From positions 992,001 to 1,056,000 of the forward strand of contig CAWATZ010000002.1 of NCBI GenBank assembly GCA_963784995.1: a stretch of DNA of 64,000 nucleotides. The letters are read 5' to 3'. Below the pieces are notes generated by a model. It saw only the letters and a program-made list of their open reading frames with translations. It did not search any database and was not told the DNA's origin. Origin of the DNA: CAWATZ01 sp963784995 (lineage in GTDB: Bacteria > Planctomycetota > Planctomycetia > Gemmatales > Gemmataceae). The position numbers and the translations under genes are program-made. Shown here piece after piece: positions 38,399 through 47,467 of the stretch; positions within the stretch are counted from its first letter, which is position 1, and every line of letters begins with the position of its first letter.

Positions 38399-38973
38399 GT
38401 CGTCTTCCCACTGCGATTGGCCTGCTGCCACAAGGCGCTGAAGCGGCGGAAGGCCCGATAGTATCGCTGCCGGGCGGCGTCCTCGTCGATGCGGAGCACC
38501 ACCGCCACCTCCGCGTGCGAAAAGCCCTCCCACAAGCGCCATTCCAGCAGCTCACGGTCGGCCGGGGACAGCGTTTGAATGACCTCCAGGACCCGCTGCC
38601 GTTCTTCCGTTCGCACGGCGGCAGCGCTGGGCGTGGTCGCCGAGCCAGCCTGGCCCAGTTCCTGGATCACGGAGGAATGGTCGGGCCAGGGTTCGTCCTT
38701 GCGATGGTCCCGGCAATCGCGGGTGTGCCGCAGCCACTGCTGGAAGAAACAATCGCGGACAATGGTGTAGATCCACACCTTGGCGGAGACCGTGACCGGG
38801 CCGGCAGAGTCCTCCGGCCATTTGCGCAGGGCCAGCACGAACGCCTCCTGGAGAATGTCCTCCGGGTCCAGCCGGCGGCGCAGCGGCCAGGGAATCCGCC
38901 GTGCCAGCCAGGCAAACAACCGCGGACGATACTCCCGGAACAAGGCGTCCAGTTCCGCCTGGTCACCGGCCAT
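38395..38973 (-). CDS. ECF sigma factor, 192 aa
   Basis: Region 2 is seen in LDALFREYRPRLFAWLARRI, then RLDPEDILQEAFVLALRKWP, and region 4 in LSPADRELLEWRLWEGFSHA, then EVAVVLRIDEDAARQRYYRA. It has typical length and gene order: in planctomycetes ECF factors are often followed by a Ser/Thr kinase gene, which here overlaps by 4 nt. The kinase may act in place of an anti-sigma factor. A CCCCTCTCC palindrome lies in the leader at 38994-39022. Confidence 0.93.
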   Translation of the reverse strand: MAGDQAELDALFREYRPRLFAWLARRIPWPLRRRLDPEDILQEAFVLALRKWPEDSAGPVTVSAKVWIYTIVRDCFFQQWLRHTRDCRDHRKDEPWPDHSSVIQELGQAGSATTPSAAAVRTEERQRVLEVIQTLSPADRELLEWRLWEGFSHAEVAVVLRIDEDAARQRYYRAFRRFSALWQQANRSGKTT

Positions 38974-39346
38974 GAATCGCTCCTCCGCGCTTTCTCCCCT
39001 CTCCCTGCTGGGGAGAGGGGAGGAAGAGGCACCGCCTCAACCCGGGTCCATCCCCCAGAATAACCCACGCCCGGACAGAAAACGTGACTCGTTTTCCACT
39101 CCTGCGCTGCTTTTCTCGTTGGGTGTGCCTCTGGATTTTGGCAGGCTGGCCGAGCCGGGCACGCAGGAGACCGTCCAGCTTTTCGCCGGCACGGGAGAAA
39201 CATGGATTTCCGCCCCGCTCTGCTCGGCGCAAAAAGTGACCTCCAAGTTCCGATTCTGTCCGTTTCGGACGGAACCTTCTCTGGAGGTCTTTCTCCTGCG
39301 AGCGTGCGCGGCTCGGCACTGCCGCGGGCGCTCAAACGAGTCTTTC
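38974..39346. other. Upstream region of the ECF sigma operon
   Basis: The 370-bp region has no supported gene. It holds the hairpin CTCCCCTCTCCC-N5-GGGAGAGGGGAG (38994-39022), just upstream of the sigma gene start, and the 3' end of the DHH gene at its right border. Several open frames cross it but none resembles a protein. Confidence 0.5.
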
Positions 39347-40432
39347 TCACTGCAAGTTCTGCAGCAGCTCGCAGCGGCGCACCAGGCGTCGGCCGCGGCA
39401 CTCGTCGATGTGCAGGGCGCGCAGCAGCCGGCGGCGGAACTCGCTCTGGACCTCGGCGATCGCTTTTTCGGAGGTGCCGGGCAGCGGGATGATGCCGCCA
39501 GCCCGGCGGTCGTGGCCGCCGGCTCGGCCCATGCCGTTGACCACGTCCTTGATGATCTCGCCGGCCCTGGCGTCCTCCGCCACCGAGCGCATGGACAGGA
39601 TCAGCTTGTCCTCCCAGACGCCGGCGCAGACGGCCCAATCGACCTCCTCGAAGCGGATCAGCAAATCGACCACCTCGGCCGCCAGTTCCGGGGCGGGCAA
39701 CTCGTTCACCCAGCTGATGATCAGCCGATCGTAGACGAACGAGCTTTGCAGCGCCTGGATCACCGTCTCGAAATAGCTGTGCGGCAGCCGGGCGTTGCGG
39801 ATGCGGGCCAGCAGGTCCTTGTTGGCCAGCGGATACAGGTAGAGCAAGGCACTGTCGTCCAGCGAGGACGCCTCGCGGGGATAGCCGCTCAGTTCGGTCT
39901 CGATGCCGTAGAGCAAGCCCGTGGCCAGCCGGGAGGGCAGCTCCACGCTCTGCTCCATCAGGTAGCTGGTGACCAGCGAACAGGTGGCCCCCAGCGAGCG
40001 GCGGACGTCCACGAAAGGAACGTCATCCACGTCGCCGGGCGTGTCGTGATGATCGATGACGGCGTAGAGCGGAGCGTCGGCGGGCAGGTTGTGCCGGCCG
40101 GTGTTGGGCTGGCTGTCCACCATGACCACGGCTTCGCCCGGCTTCCAGACGTGGTCCTCGATGGGTTCCAGGTCGAGGTCGAGCAGGTCCACCATGGCCC
40201 GGTTCTCGGCCCGGCTGATCAGGCCGTCGCGGGTCAGACGGGTCGGTTTGCCCAGGCAGGTTTCCACCAGATGCGCCAGGCCCAGCATGCTGCCCAGGCT
40301 ATCGGGGTCGGGGTTAACGTGGGAAACGAAGGTTACTGAGGCCACTTCCCTGAGACCGGCCAAAAAACGATCGGAACGACGGGTGGACGTTACTTTCCCA
40401 TTCAACGTCGATTCGGCGCTGCGACGCGCCAT
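39347..40432 (-). CDS. DHH-family phosphoesterase (NrnA-like), 361 aa
   Basis: I chose the ATG at 40432 (MARRSAESTLNGKVTSTRRS), with a GGAGGAA box. DHH motifs are visible: TFVSHVNPDPDSLGSMLGLA (motif I), VVMVDSQPNTG (motif II), AVIDHHDTPGD (motif III, the DHH itself), and a C-terminal DHHA1 domain with GMGRAGGHDRRAGGII. Family members cut short RNA pieces (nanoRNA) or cyclic dinucleotide products and use manganese. The length and layout fit NrnA-type enzymes. It is a stand-alone gene; the next genes on this strand are unrelated. Confidence 0.9.
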   Translation of the reverse strand: MARRSAESTLNGKVTSTRRSDRFLAGLREVASVTFVSHVNPDPDSLGSMLGLAHLVETCLGKPTRLTRDGLISRAENRAMVDLLDLDLEPIEDHVWKPGEAVVMVDSQPNTGRHNLPADAPLYAVIDHHDTPGDVDDVPFVDVRRSLGATCSLVTSYLMEQSVELPSRLATGLLYGIETELSGYPREASSLDDSALLYLYPLANKDLLARIRNARLPHSYFETVIQALQSSFVYDRLIISWVNELPAPELAAEVVDLLIRFEEVDWAVCAGVWEDKLILSMRSVAEDARAGEIIKDVVNGMGRAGGHDRRAGGIIPLPGTSEKAIAEVQSEFRRRLLRALHIDECRGRRLVRRCELLQNLQ

Positions 40433-41187
40433 GGATGGTGTTCCTCCAGAAGGAGCGGTCGATTCCACTTGAGGTTTTGACGCGGAACTCGTCCTGCAAG
40501 TTCCAGACCGTCCGTCCCGTTAGGGGCCGGGACTTCCTCCTCTTCTCCGGGCTCGAGAAGACAGCCGCACCTGACTGCCGCGGATCGACTCTGAACAGAA
40601 TTATACAGGGTGCTTGGCCTCCTGCCAACTACGAGCCAGCCTCCGCCTGAGATTGGCTCAGTTCCTCGATGCGGCGCCGCCGTTCCTGGGACACCGGCAT
40701 CACGCGTGCTCTCATGCAACATCACTGCCAGGGCTTGACCGCGTCACGGAACCGGCAAAGTTTGCCCGGGTTCGCGGACGACCTGGTGCTTTTTTCTGGT
40801 GCGACCCATCGGTCGCTGACCCTGATGCCTACAATCACGATGGCGAGCCTGAACCTGGCGCCGGTCCCGACGGTCTTCCCTGTGTGGCCCCCTTGCAAGT
40901 CGGGATCGGTGCCTTTTTTCGTCCCCTCAACGAGGAAGTTCCATGACCAGCACCTTTCCAAGCCAGGACCTTCCGCAAGCCGTGCTGCCCCGCGAACCCC
41001 GGAAGCAACCCCGTCCCGTCCGCAAGATCGGCACAACCCAGCGCCCTCGGCGCGATTGTCCCCTGGGCCAGGACCTTCCTTTGCGAGAAGGGGTGGTTTC
41101 CCTGGAGCGCTGGCTGGACCTCAGTGCATGATGGTGTCCTCATTTCATTCCAAAGATCCTATCGGGTGAGAGGCCGGGACGCAAGGG
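40433..41187. other. Region of about 750 bp with at most one small gene
   Basis: Several open frames of 60-110 codons cross this region on both strands. Only the frame at 40943 has a good ribosome site (listed separately). The rest are unlikely to be genes. No palindrome of the families seen elsewhere was found. Confidence 0.4.
40943..41131 (+). CDS. Possible small proline/arginine-rich protein, 62 aa
   Basis: The frame starts at an ATG with a GAGGAAG box 5 nt upstream, which is better than that of most real genes in the window. The product begins MTSTFPSQDLPQAVLPREPR and is rich in proline and arginine, without membrane segments or known motifs. It could be a real but unstudied small protein or a chance frame in GC-rich DNA. 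The good start signal is the only positive evidence. Confidence 0.3.
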   Translation: MTSTFPSQDLPQAVLPREPRKQPRPVRKIGTTQRPRRDCPLGQDLPLREGVVSLERWLDLSA

Positions 41188-43422
41188 TCAGCCGCCCGGG
41201 CCGGTCGCCAGCCAGGCCCGGATCTGCTCTTGCTGCGGGTCGGTCAAGCGGCGCGGGGGCTGGTTCAGCTCCTGCGCCTTGCGGGCCTCGGCGCGCATCT
41301 TGTCCCACTTCTGGGCCCGGAACCAGCAATCGGCCGCCTGGTAGTGCAGCTCCGGGTCGGTGGGATCGTGGGCAATCAGCCTGGTGAGCGCCTCGGCTGC
41401 AAAAGCGTACTCCTTGCGGGCATCTTCTTCCAGCTTGGGTAGTTTCTCTCGGGTGACTCCAACCCGAATGCGCCAGATTTCGTAGGGCAGGCCCAGCGCT
41501 ACCCCGGCCGTGGCCGGCGGGGCCGCGATGCGCGTATACAGCCGCCGCAGCTGCACCTCGACAAGATAGGACTCGCGACCATGCGGATCGAGCTTCCGGG
41601 CCTCCTTGGCGTAGTGGATTCCTTTCTGTCTCAGCTGAAGATTGATGGTCTGGAGCCGCCACAGCTGCCCGTTCCACCACGCCAGCAACTCCAGCACCTG
41701 GGCGTTGCCGGGATCGTCCCTCGCGGCCTGCTCCAGAGGCTCGACAATGTTTCGAGTCACCACTGGAAACCACTGCTGCCGGCTGCGCCACTGTTCTTTT
41801 TCAGGAAGATTGATCTCCTTGAAGTAGAGTTCGCCGCGCTTCACCGCCAGGCGAACGTTGCCGCTGCTGCTGGCCGTCGGCGACAGCACCGCCAGGAAAT
41901 AGATGAGCGGCATGCAGACCACAACCGGCACGAAAAGCGCCAGTCCGATGCGCTGCGGACTGACCAGGGAGTTCGGTCTGGTCGAGACCGAGTTCAGCGC
42001 CAGGGCAGCCGCCACCCAGAGAGGAATGGCCAGGGATGGATAGCCGATTCCCGGCACCAAGAAGAGGCACAGCAGCAGGGCCAGGACGCCGGCCCCCAGG
42101 CCCCAGGTCAACGCCCGTGGCGTCCAGGCGACCCCCTCCAGCACGGCGAACGCGACGTACCACACCCCCGAACGCACCAGGGCCCGGACGCCCTCGTTCC
42201 AGACCTCGGCGTCGTTCCAGTTCCTCTCCAGACGCAGCAGCAACCCCAGCAGCAGGCCAACCATGCCGCCAAAGTAAAACTCCCAGGGCAACGGTTCCTT
42301 CGACGGTTTCCCGGCCTTGGGTGAATTGACTCCGTCGGGCGAGCTGGCCGCGTCGGCATCAGGCATCGCCGCCGGCCGGCGCAGGAGAGCGACCACGAAC
42401 GCAAGCACAGCGAGGAACAGAAGCAGGGCAGCGACCAGGCCTCCGGCGCTGGCCAGGTCGAGGAACAGGTTCGGAGCATCGGCGAGGGGGCCGCCATCGC
42501 CGGGCTGGAGATAGCGCGGATACTCCCGGCCAAAGTTGCCGGGACCAACGCCGAGCCAGGATGAGTCCTCCAGCATGGTCACCGTTGTTTGCCAGGCATT
42601 GCCCCAGCTGCGGAAGTTCAGACTCCGGTCCGGCCTGCAGGAGATCAGGGCCAGCAGCACCACGCCGGCCCCGGCTGCCAGGAAAACGAACCGCCACTTG
42701 CCGCGGCGCAGGAAGGTGACCACCGCCGCGGCGACCAGGCCGGGAAAGACCAGCAGCAGGAACGAAGCATAACTCGATGCCGAGGTGAAGGTTGCGTGAG
42801 CGGCACGGCGCTGCGTTTGTTCGAGCAGGGGCTGCGAATCCCGCAGCGTTGTGGCACGGTCGGGAGACCGTGCCACGCTAGCGGGGCGGGGAGGTTCCGC
42901 GCGAACCAGCCGGGCCTGGGAGAGGCCGTCCGCCGCGATCATCACCCCGGCGGCCAGCAGGGCGCTGCAAAGTCCGATCTGGTCCCGCCGCTTGACGGCC
43001 AGTTGCCGGACGACGGTAAACGCCGCCAGGAAGCCGAGCCAATCCCAGGCGATCAAGAAGGCCGGATGCTTGTACGCGGCGGCCAGGGCGGCGCTGAGGA
43101 ACAGCAAACCCACGATCAGCAGCAGGGCCAGGTCGATCAGGCCGCCGATCCAGCGGCGGACGTCGGCCCACAGCCGCCAGCAAAACCAGCCCGCGCCCAG
43201 GGCCAGGAAGAACTGGGTCAGCACCAGGCCCGAGGGCTCGATCAGGGCCGCGGTCTGGCCGGGATCCTCGCCGGGCACCACCGGTCGGGCGACGAGCAGG
43301 GCGACCGCCGCGGCCAGCAGGAGGCGGCGCAGCAGCTCCGCCGACGAGTCGGGAGCGACACCGGTTTCGGGATCCGGGATGGGCTCGGTGGCGGCGGCCC
43401 CTCGCTTGCGACGGCGCGACGT
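41188..43422 (-). CDS. O-antigen-ligase-like (Wzy_C) polymerase with TPR-like tail, 744 aa
   Basis: About ten to twelve hydrophobic segments fill residues 45-520. The Wzy_C core is WLGVGPGNFGREYPRYLQPG followed by a hydrophobic run. The last 200 residues form helices with TPR character (DPGNAQVLELLAWWNGQLWR; IAHDPTDPELHYQAADCWFR). Such proteins polymerise or attach surface polysaccharide at the outer face of the inner membrane. The frame is open back to the previous gene's stop, but the first standard start (GTG at 43281) would cut a natural beginning. An ACG at 43422, 8 nt after AAGGAG, starts the sequence SRRRKRGAAATEPIPD and is the best start site. A palindrome is embedded at 42851-42876. 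Confidence 0.8.
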   Translation of the reverse strand, partial: TSRRRKRGAAATEPIPDPETGVAPDSSAELLRRLLLAAAVALLVARPVVPGEDPGQTAALIEPSGLVLTQFFLALGAGWFCWRLWADVRRWIGGLIDLALLLIVGLLFLSAALAAAYKHPAFLIAWDWLGFLAAFTVVRQLAVKRRDQIGLCSALLAAGVMIAADGLSQARLVRAEPPRPASVARSPDRATTLRDSQPLLEQTQRRAAHATFTSASSYASFLLLVFPGLVAAAVVTFLRRGKWRFVFLAAGAGVVLLALISCRPDRSLNFRSWGNAWQTTVTMLEDSSWLGVGPGNFGREYPRYLQPGDGGPLADAPNLFLDLASAGGLVAALLLFLAVLAFVVALLRRPAAMPDADAASSPDGVNSPKAGKPSKEPLPWEFYFGGMVGLLLGLLLRLERNWNDAEVWNEGVRALVRSGVWYVAFAVLEGVAWTPRALTWGLGAGVLALLLCLFLVPGIGYPSLAIPLWVAAALALNSVSTRPNSLVSPQRIGLALFVPVVVCMPLIYFLAVLSPTASSSGNVRLAVKRGELYFKEINLPEKEQWRSRQQWFPVVTRNIVEPLEQAARDDPGNAQVLELLAWWNGQLWRLQTINLQLRQKGIHYAKEARKLDPHGRESYLVEVQLRRLYTRIAAPPATAGVALGLPYEIWRIRVGVTREKLPKLEEDARKEYAFAAEALTRLIAHDPTDPELHYQAADCWFRAQKWDKMRAEARKAQELNQPPRRLTDPQQEQIRAWLATGPGG
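42851..42876. repeat. 11-bp palindrome GTGGCACGGTC inside coding sequence
   Basis: GTGGCACGGTC and GACCGTGCCAC flank a GGGA loop, in frame inside the polymerase gene (about codons 182-191, reading SVARSPDRATT). It has the shape of the palindromes seen between genes and may be a small inserted repeat. Confidence 0.7.
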
Positions 43423-43434
43423 GGCAGGACTCCT

Positions 43435-43992
43435 TCAGTTGGTGTCTTCTCGGGCCGACTGACGCAGGCGCTCCCGATAGTAGTCGCGGGCCTGCCGCAG
43501 GAAGTTACGCACGTACGGCTCGCGGTAGTCGGCGTAGGTCCACGGCCAGGGCTCCCATTCGCCGGCCTGGAAGCGCAGCGTCACCTCGGCGAAAATGCCG
43601 TCCCGCAGATAGATCCGATGGGCCTGGTCCTTGGTCGTGGCCAGCTGGAACTTGCCCAGCGACAGGATGCCCGGATCGAGGTTCAGCGGCCTCTCTTCGG
43701 GATACAAACCCTGCCGTGCCAGGTCCACCTCCAGGGCGTTGGTGCGCTGCTTGGCCTCGGGAAGGCAATCGGGGGCCACCAGGTCCTCGAACACCAGAAA
43801 GTGTTTCCGCAGGTCGGGCCCCATGCTCTGCTGATAATACCCGGTCTGGGTGAAGAGGTAGGGCGGGCTGGTCAGGGCGATCGGCCCGAAGAGGGACAGC
43901 AGTTGCTCCTCCGCCCAGCGCAGGGTCGGCTCGTGCCGGCTGAATGCGGCCACAACGAGCAGGACCGGAGGTTGCGGGCGGGTCTGGCCCAT
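43435..43992 (-). CDS. DUF4416 family protein, 185 aa
   Basis: I chose the ATG at 43992 (MGQTRPQPPVLLVVAAFSRH), since the longer frame enters the palindromic element. The DUF4416 pattern is clear: FGPIALTSPPYLFTQTGYYQ, then MGPDLRKHFLVFEDLVAPDC and YPEERPLNLDPGILSLGKFQ, ending in YREPYVRNFLRQARDYYRER. The family is found with planctomycete and delta-proteobacterial genes of unknown role, and no enzymatic residues are agreed. Its stop is followed directly by the ribosome site of the polymerase gene, so the two are probably co-transcribed. Confidence 0.88.
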   Translation of the reverse strand: MGQTRPQPPVLLVVAAFSRHEPTLRWAEEQLLSLFGPIALTSPPYLFTQTGYYQQSMGPDLRKHFLVFEDLVAPDCLPEAKQRTNALEVDLARQGLYPEERPLNLDPGILSLGKFQLATTKDQAHRIYLRDGIFAEVTLRFQAGEWEPWPWTYADYREPYVRNFLRQARDYYRERLRQSAREDTN

Positions 43993-44011
43993 GAGCGGGG
44001 TGCCATTCGTT

Positions 44012-44263
44012 CGACCCCTGCCGGCTTGCCCGGCAGGTGAAGGAGGTCGCCAGCTAGAGGGTGCGGGGCGCAAGGACGCCTTCTTCCTTCTTCTCAGCCA
44101 ATCCTTCTAGCCAATGACCTGCTTCACCTGCCGGGCAAGCCCGGCAGGTGAAGCAGGTCGCCAGCTAGAGGGTGCGGGGCGGAAGGACGCCTTCTTCCTT
44201 CTTCTCAGCCAATCCTTCTAGCCAATGACCTGCTTCACCTGCCGGGCAAGCCGGCAGGGGTCG
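44012..44263. repeat. Mobile palindromic element (GACCCCTGCCGG family), copy B, with internal tandem duplication
   Basis: Outer ends match copy A at 21489-21615 (CGACCCCTGCCGGCTTGCCC ... GGCAAGCCGGCAGGGGTCG). Inside, a unit of about 111 bp starting GGCAGGTGAAG is repeated almost exactly (from 44032 and from 44143). The inner part keeps CAGCTAG and CTAGCCA. It is non-coding and lies between two minus-strand genes. The upstream frames of the DUF4416 gene read into it. Confidence 0.88.
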
Positions 44264-44290
44264 TGACCACGTTCCAACTACCACCAGCTC

Positions 44291-44974
44291 CTACCGCAGC
44301 TTCGCCTGCCGCAGCACGTCGTCGAGCCACTGCCGATCCTCGTCGTTCAGCGCGATGGGAGGATCTTTCTGGTAGTTGATGCGGCTGGCGAAGCCGCCCT
44401 GGTCGTAGCAACGCGTGAAGACGTTGTGCAGGTCCAGCACCGTATCGCGGTCGTCGGCCGCCAGCGGCAGGCGGAAGCGCGGCAGCCGTTTCTGGAGCGT
44501 GGCAGTGTAGATCTCGTAACGTTCTTGCTGCGTCGAGCGGGTCACGGTGACGGCGTAGTCCCAGTCGGGCAGGCCGTCGCGCGAATACTCGAGGGTCGGC
44601 TGCCCCTGCACCACCAGGTCGATCTCGACCAGGCTGGCGTTGGCGTTGCGGCCCTCCTTGCGCTTTTCGAGGTAGATGGCCCGGCCGGCGGTGGTGGTCT
44701 TGTTGGCCGGGCTGACCACTTCCACGAGCGTGACCAGCCGGCCGTCGCAGCGCTGACGGACCTCAATGTAATCTTCCTGGTGCTCCTCGCGAATGATCGA
44801 GGTGAACAGGGCCTGTTCGGTGACGTACTGGCGCTGCGAAATGCGGGCTCGGTAGCGATCGACCAGGCCGGGCAGCAGCACCTGGTACAAGCTCAGCACG
44901 AGCTGATGCTGGAAGGCGGGCCAGAGGGACTCTTCTTCCAGAAAGGGATCCATTCCGGGTAATGGGCTTGGCAT
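44291..44974 (-). CDS. DUF4058 family protein, 227 aa
   Basis: I chose the ATG at 44974 (MPSPLPGMDPFLEEESLWPA), with GGGGAGAG upstream, because 'MPSP-PGMDP-LE' is the family's own start. Further family landmarks are FTSIIREEHQEDYIEVRQRC, VTLVEVVSPANKTTTAGRAI and YTATLQKRLPRFRLPLAADD. The fold is related to PD-(D/E)XK-type or restriction-endonuclease-like families only by suspicion, and the function is unknown. The family is common in cyanobacteria and planctomycetes. No neighbour suggests a role. Confidence 0.92.
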   Translation of the reverse strand: MPSPLPGMDPFLEEESLWPAFQHQLVLSLYQVLLPGLVDRYRARISQRQYVTEQALFTSIIREEHQEDYIEVRQRCDGRLVTLVEVVSPANKTTTAGRAIYLEKRKEGRNANASLVEIDLVVQGQPTLEYSRDGLPDWDYAVTVTRSTQQERYEIYTATLQKRLPRFRLPLAADDRDTVLDLHNVFTRCYDQGGFASRINYQKDPPIALNDEDRQWLDDVLRQAKLR

Positions 44975-45282
44975 CGTCTCGTCTCTCCCCTGGTGTGTCG
45001 GACCTCCTGCCGGAGCAACCCGTCCGTGGGGTCGCATCCGGCCCATCCGCGGGTTGGTTGGCGGAGGCGCGGACAGGCCGGCTGCCAGCTCCGTGGGGTC
45101 GTTGATCCTCACGACGGTTTCCTGGCTGGCAAAATTATAACAACCCCCATCCCCAGGGACCAGCATCCGCTTCACGGATTCCTGAACCGCCCGGAATGCC
45201 AGCGGTTCGGCACCGACTTTGCTACAATGATTCGCGGAAAGCCCGCCGCCCGCTAACGAACTCCAGCACGACAGGGAGCCCG
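44975..45282. other. Divergent intergenic region of about 310 bp
   Basis: It separates the DUF4058 gene (minus) and the metallo-beta-lactamase-fold gene (plus). No gene or repeat of note was seen. Promoters for both sides are expected here. Confidence 0.4.
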
Positions 45283-46066
45283 ATGCCCGCACCGCGACTG
45301 TTCACGTTTCTGGGCACCGGCACGTCGGTGGGCGTGCCCATGATCGGCTGCGATTGCGCCGTCTGCCGTTCGACCAACCCCCGCAACCACCGCTACCGCA
45401 CCGCCGTGCTGATTGCCACCTCGGCCGGCAACATCCTGATCGACACGCCGCCCGAGCTGCGGCTGCAATTGCTCCGCCAGCGGGTCGGCGTCGTCCATGC
45501 CGTCCTGTACACGCACTATCATGCCGATCACCTGTTCGGCTTCGACGATCTGCGGGCCATTCCCCGGCTGCTGGGCGGGGCCGTACCGGTTTATTGCACC
45601 GCCGAGGTCGAGGGCAAGATCCGCTCCAGCTTTTCCTACGCTTTCGGCCCCGCCGCCGAGGAACTCAGCGCCGGCTTCGTGCCCAAGGTCGCTTTCCACC
45701 GCATCACCAGCGAACCGTTCACGGTCCTCGAGCGAGACTGTCGTCCCGATCCCGCTGATTCACGCTCATTTTGACGTGTTCGGTTTCCGGATCGACGACG
45801 TCGCCTATTGCACCGACGTCAACCAGATTCCGCGGGCGAGCATGGAACGGCTCAAAGGAGTGCGCGTGCTGGTGCTGGACGCGCTGCGGCACAAGCCGCA
45901 CCCCGCTCACTTTGGCCTGGACGAGGCCCTGGACGTGATCGCCCAGCTCCGTCCGGAGCGGGCTTACCTGACCCACATGAGTCACGATCTCGATTACGAC
46001 GTTCACAACAGGCAATTGCCGCCCGGCGTCGAGATGGCCTACGATGGCCTGCAGTTCGAGTTTTGA
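45283..46066 (+). pseudogene. PhnP-like metallo-beta-lactamase-fold hydrolase, one-base frame break
   Basis: The start at 45283 has an AGGGAG box. Family landmarks: FTFLGTGTSVGVPMIGCDCA, a cysteine-rich CDCAVC loop, LIDTPPELRLQLLRQRVGVV, and the metal motif YTHYHADHLFGFDDLRAIPR (HxHxDH). At about 45737 the frame breaks; the second part (VVPIPLIHAHFDVFGFRIDD, AYCTDVNQIPRASMERLKGV and THMSHDLDYDVHNRQLPPGV) supplies the remaining ligands in another frame. Joined, they make a normal protein of about 260 residues. Such enzymes cut cyclic phosphodiesters. One base is probably missing or extra in the sequence. It is 9 nt ahead of the UDP-sugar pyrophosphorylase gene. Confidence 0.85.
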
Positions 46067-46075
46067 GAGACTCCC

Positions 46076-47467
46076 ATGAACATCCCCAACGATCTGCTTC
46101 AGCGACTCCGCCACTTTCACCAGGAACACGTGGTGCGTTTCTGGGATCAGCTCTCCGAGAGCGAGCAGCGCGGCCTGGTCGAGCAATTGCAGGGAATTGA
46201 CCTGGAGCAATTGCAGCAACTGTACCACCACCAGAAAAGTTATCCGGTCCCTGCCGGCGATCAGATCAAACCCGTGCCGGTGCTGCCGATGCTGTCTCCG
46301 GACAACGACCGTTACCGCCAGACCGGCGAGCAAGCCCTGCGCACAGGCCGGGTGGCCGCCCTGGTGGTCGCCGGAGGGCAGGGCAGCCGGCTCGGCTTCG
46401 ATCAGCCCAAGGGCATGTTCGCCGTGGGGCCGGTCAGCGGCAAAACCCTGTTCCAGATCCACGGCGAGAAGGTGCTGGCCCTGCGGCACCGCTACAACGC
46501 CTCGCTGCCGTACCTGGTCATGACCAGCCCCGCCACCGACGCCGAGACGCGGAGTTACTTCCAGGAGCAGAAGTTCTTCGGTCTGCCCGAGGACGAGGTC
46601 TTGTTCTTTTGCCAGGGCACGATGCCCGCCCTGGACCTGGCCACGGGGCGACTCTTGCTGGAAGCGCCGGGCCGGCTGTTCCTCGGCCCGGACGGCCACG
46701 GCGGCACGCTCACGGCCCTGCAGCGCGGCGGCCTGCTGGAAATGATGCGGCAGCGCGGCATTGACACGGTGTTTTATTTCCAGGTCGATAACCCGCTGGT
46801 CAAGATCGCCGACCCGACCTTCGTGGGTCAGCACCTGGAACATCGCTCCGAGGTTTCGAGCAAGGTCGTCGCCAAGCTGGGCCCGACCGACAAGATGGGC
46901 AACTTCGTCCAGGTCGATGGTCGTTGCTCGATGATCGAGTATTCGGACCTGCCGGAGCAACTGGCCCGCCAGACGGACGAGAACGGCCGGCTGCGGCTGT
47001 GGGCGGGCAACCCGGCCATTCACGTGTTCGACCGCGATTTCCTTGAGCGCATGACCCAGGGCCAGGGGAAACTGCCCTTCCACCTGGCCCGCAAGAAAGT
47101 GCCTTACCTGGACGATTCGGGCAAGCTGGTGCAGCCCGAGCGCGAGAACGCCCTGAAATTCGAGACGTTCATCTTCGACGTGCTGCCACAGGCCGAGCGC
47201 TGGCTGCTGGTGGAAACGACGCGGGAAGAGGAGTTTGCGCCGCTGAAGAACGCCACCGGGGCCGACTCGCCGCAGGCGGTCGCCCAGGCCATCAGCAACC
47301 TGGCCGCGACCTGGCTGAAAGCTACCGGCGCTGCCGTGCCGCACGACAAGTCCGGCAATGCCACGGTGGCCCTGGAGATCAGCCCGCTGCTGGCACTGGA
47401 CGCCCAAGAACTGGCCAACCGGCTGAAACAGCCGCCAACGATTGATGGGCCACGCTACTTCGAGTGA
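46076..47467 (+). CDS. UDP-sugar pyrophosphorylase, eukaryotic (AGX/UAP) type, 463 aa
   Basis: The enzyme makes UDP-N-acetylglucosamine (or a related UDP-sugar) from UTP and the sugar 1-phosphate. The glycine-rich nucleotide loop is ALVVAGGQGSRLGFDQPKGM, near residue 97. The family also shows SLPYLVMTSPATDAETRSYF, LFLGPDGHGGTLTALQRGGL and YFQVDNPLVKIADPTFVGQH, with a C-terminal KFETFIFDVLPQAERWLLVE. This UDPGP-family type differs from bacterial GlmU. It lies directly after the hydrolase gene (9-nt gap), so the two may be co-expressed. The exact sugar is not certain from sequence. Confidence 0.9.
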   Translation: MNIPNDLLQRLRHFHQEHVVRFWDQLSESEQRGLVEQLQGIDLEQLQQLYHHQKSYPVPAGDQIKPVPVLPMLSPDNDRYRQTGEQALRTGRVAALVVAGGQGSRLGFDQPKGMFAVGPVSGKTLFQIHGEKVLALRHRYNASLPYLVMTSPATDAETRSYFQEQKFFGLPEDEVLFFCQGTMPALDLATGRLLLEAPGRLFLGPDGHGGTLTALQRGGLLEMMRQRGIDTVFYFQVDNPLVKIADPTFVGQHLEHRSEVSSKVVAKLGPTDKMGNFVQVDGRCSMIEYSDLPEQLARQTDENGRLRLWAGNPAIHVFDRDFLERMTQGQGKLPFHLARKKVPYLDDSGKLVQPERENALKFETFIFDVLPQAERWLLVETTREEEFAPLKNATGADSPQAVAQAISNLAATWLKATGAAVPHDKSGNATVALEISPLLALDAQELANRLKQPPTIDGPRYFE

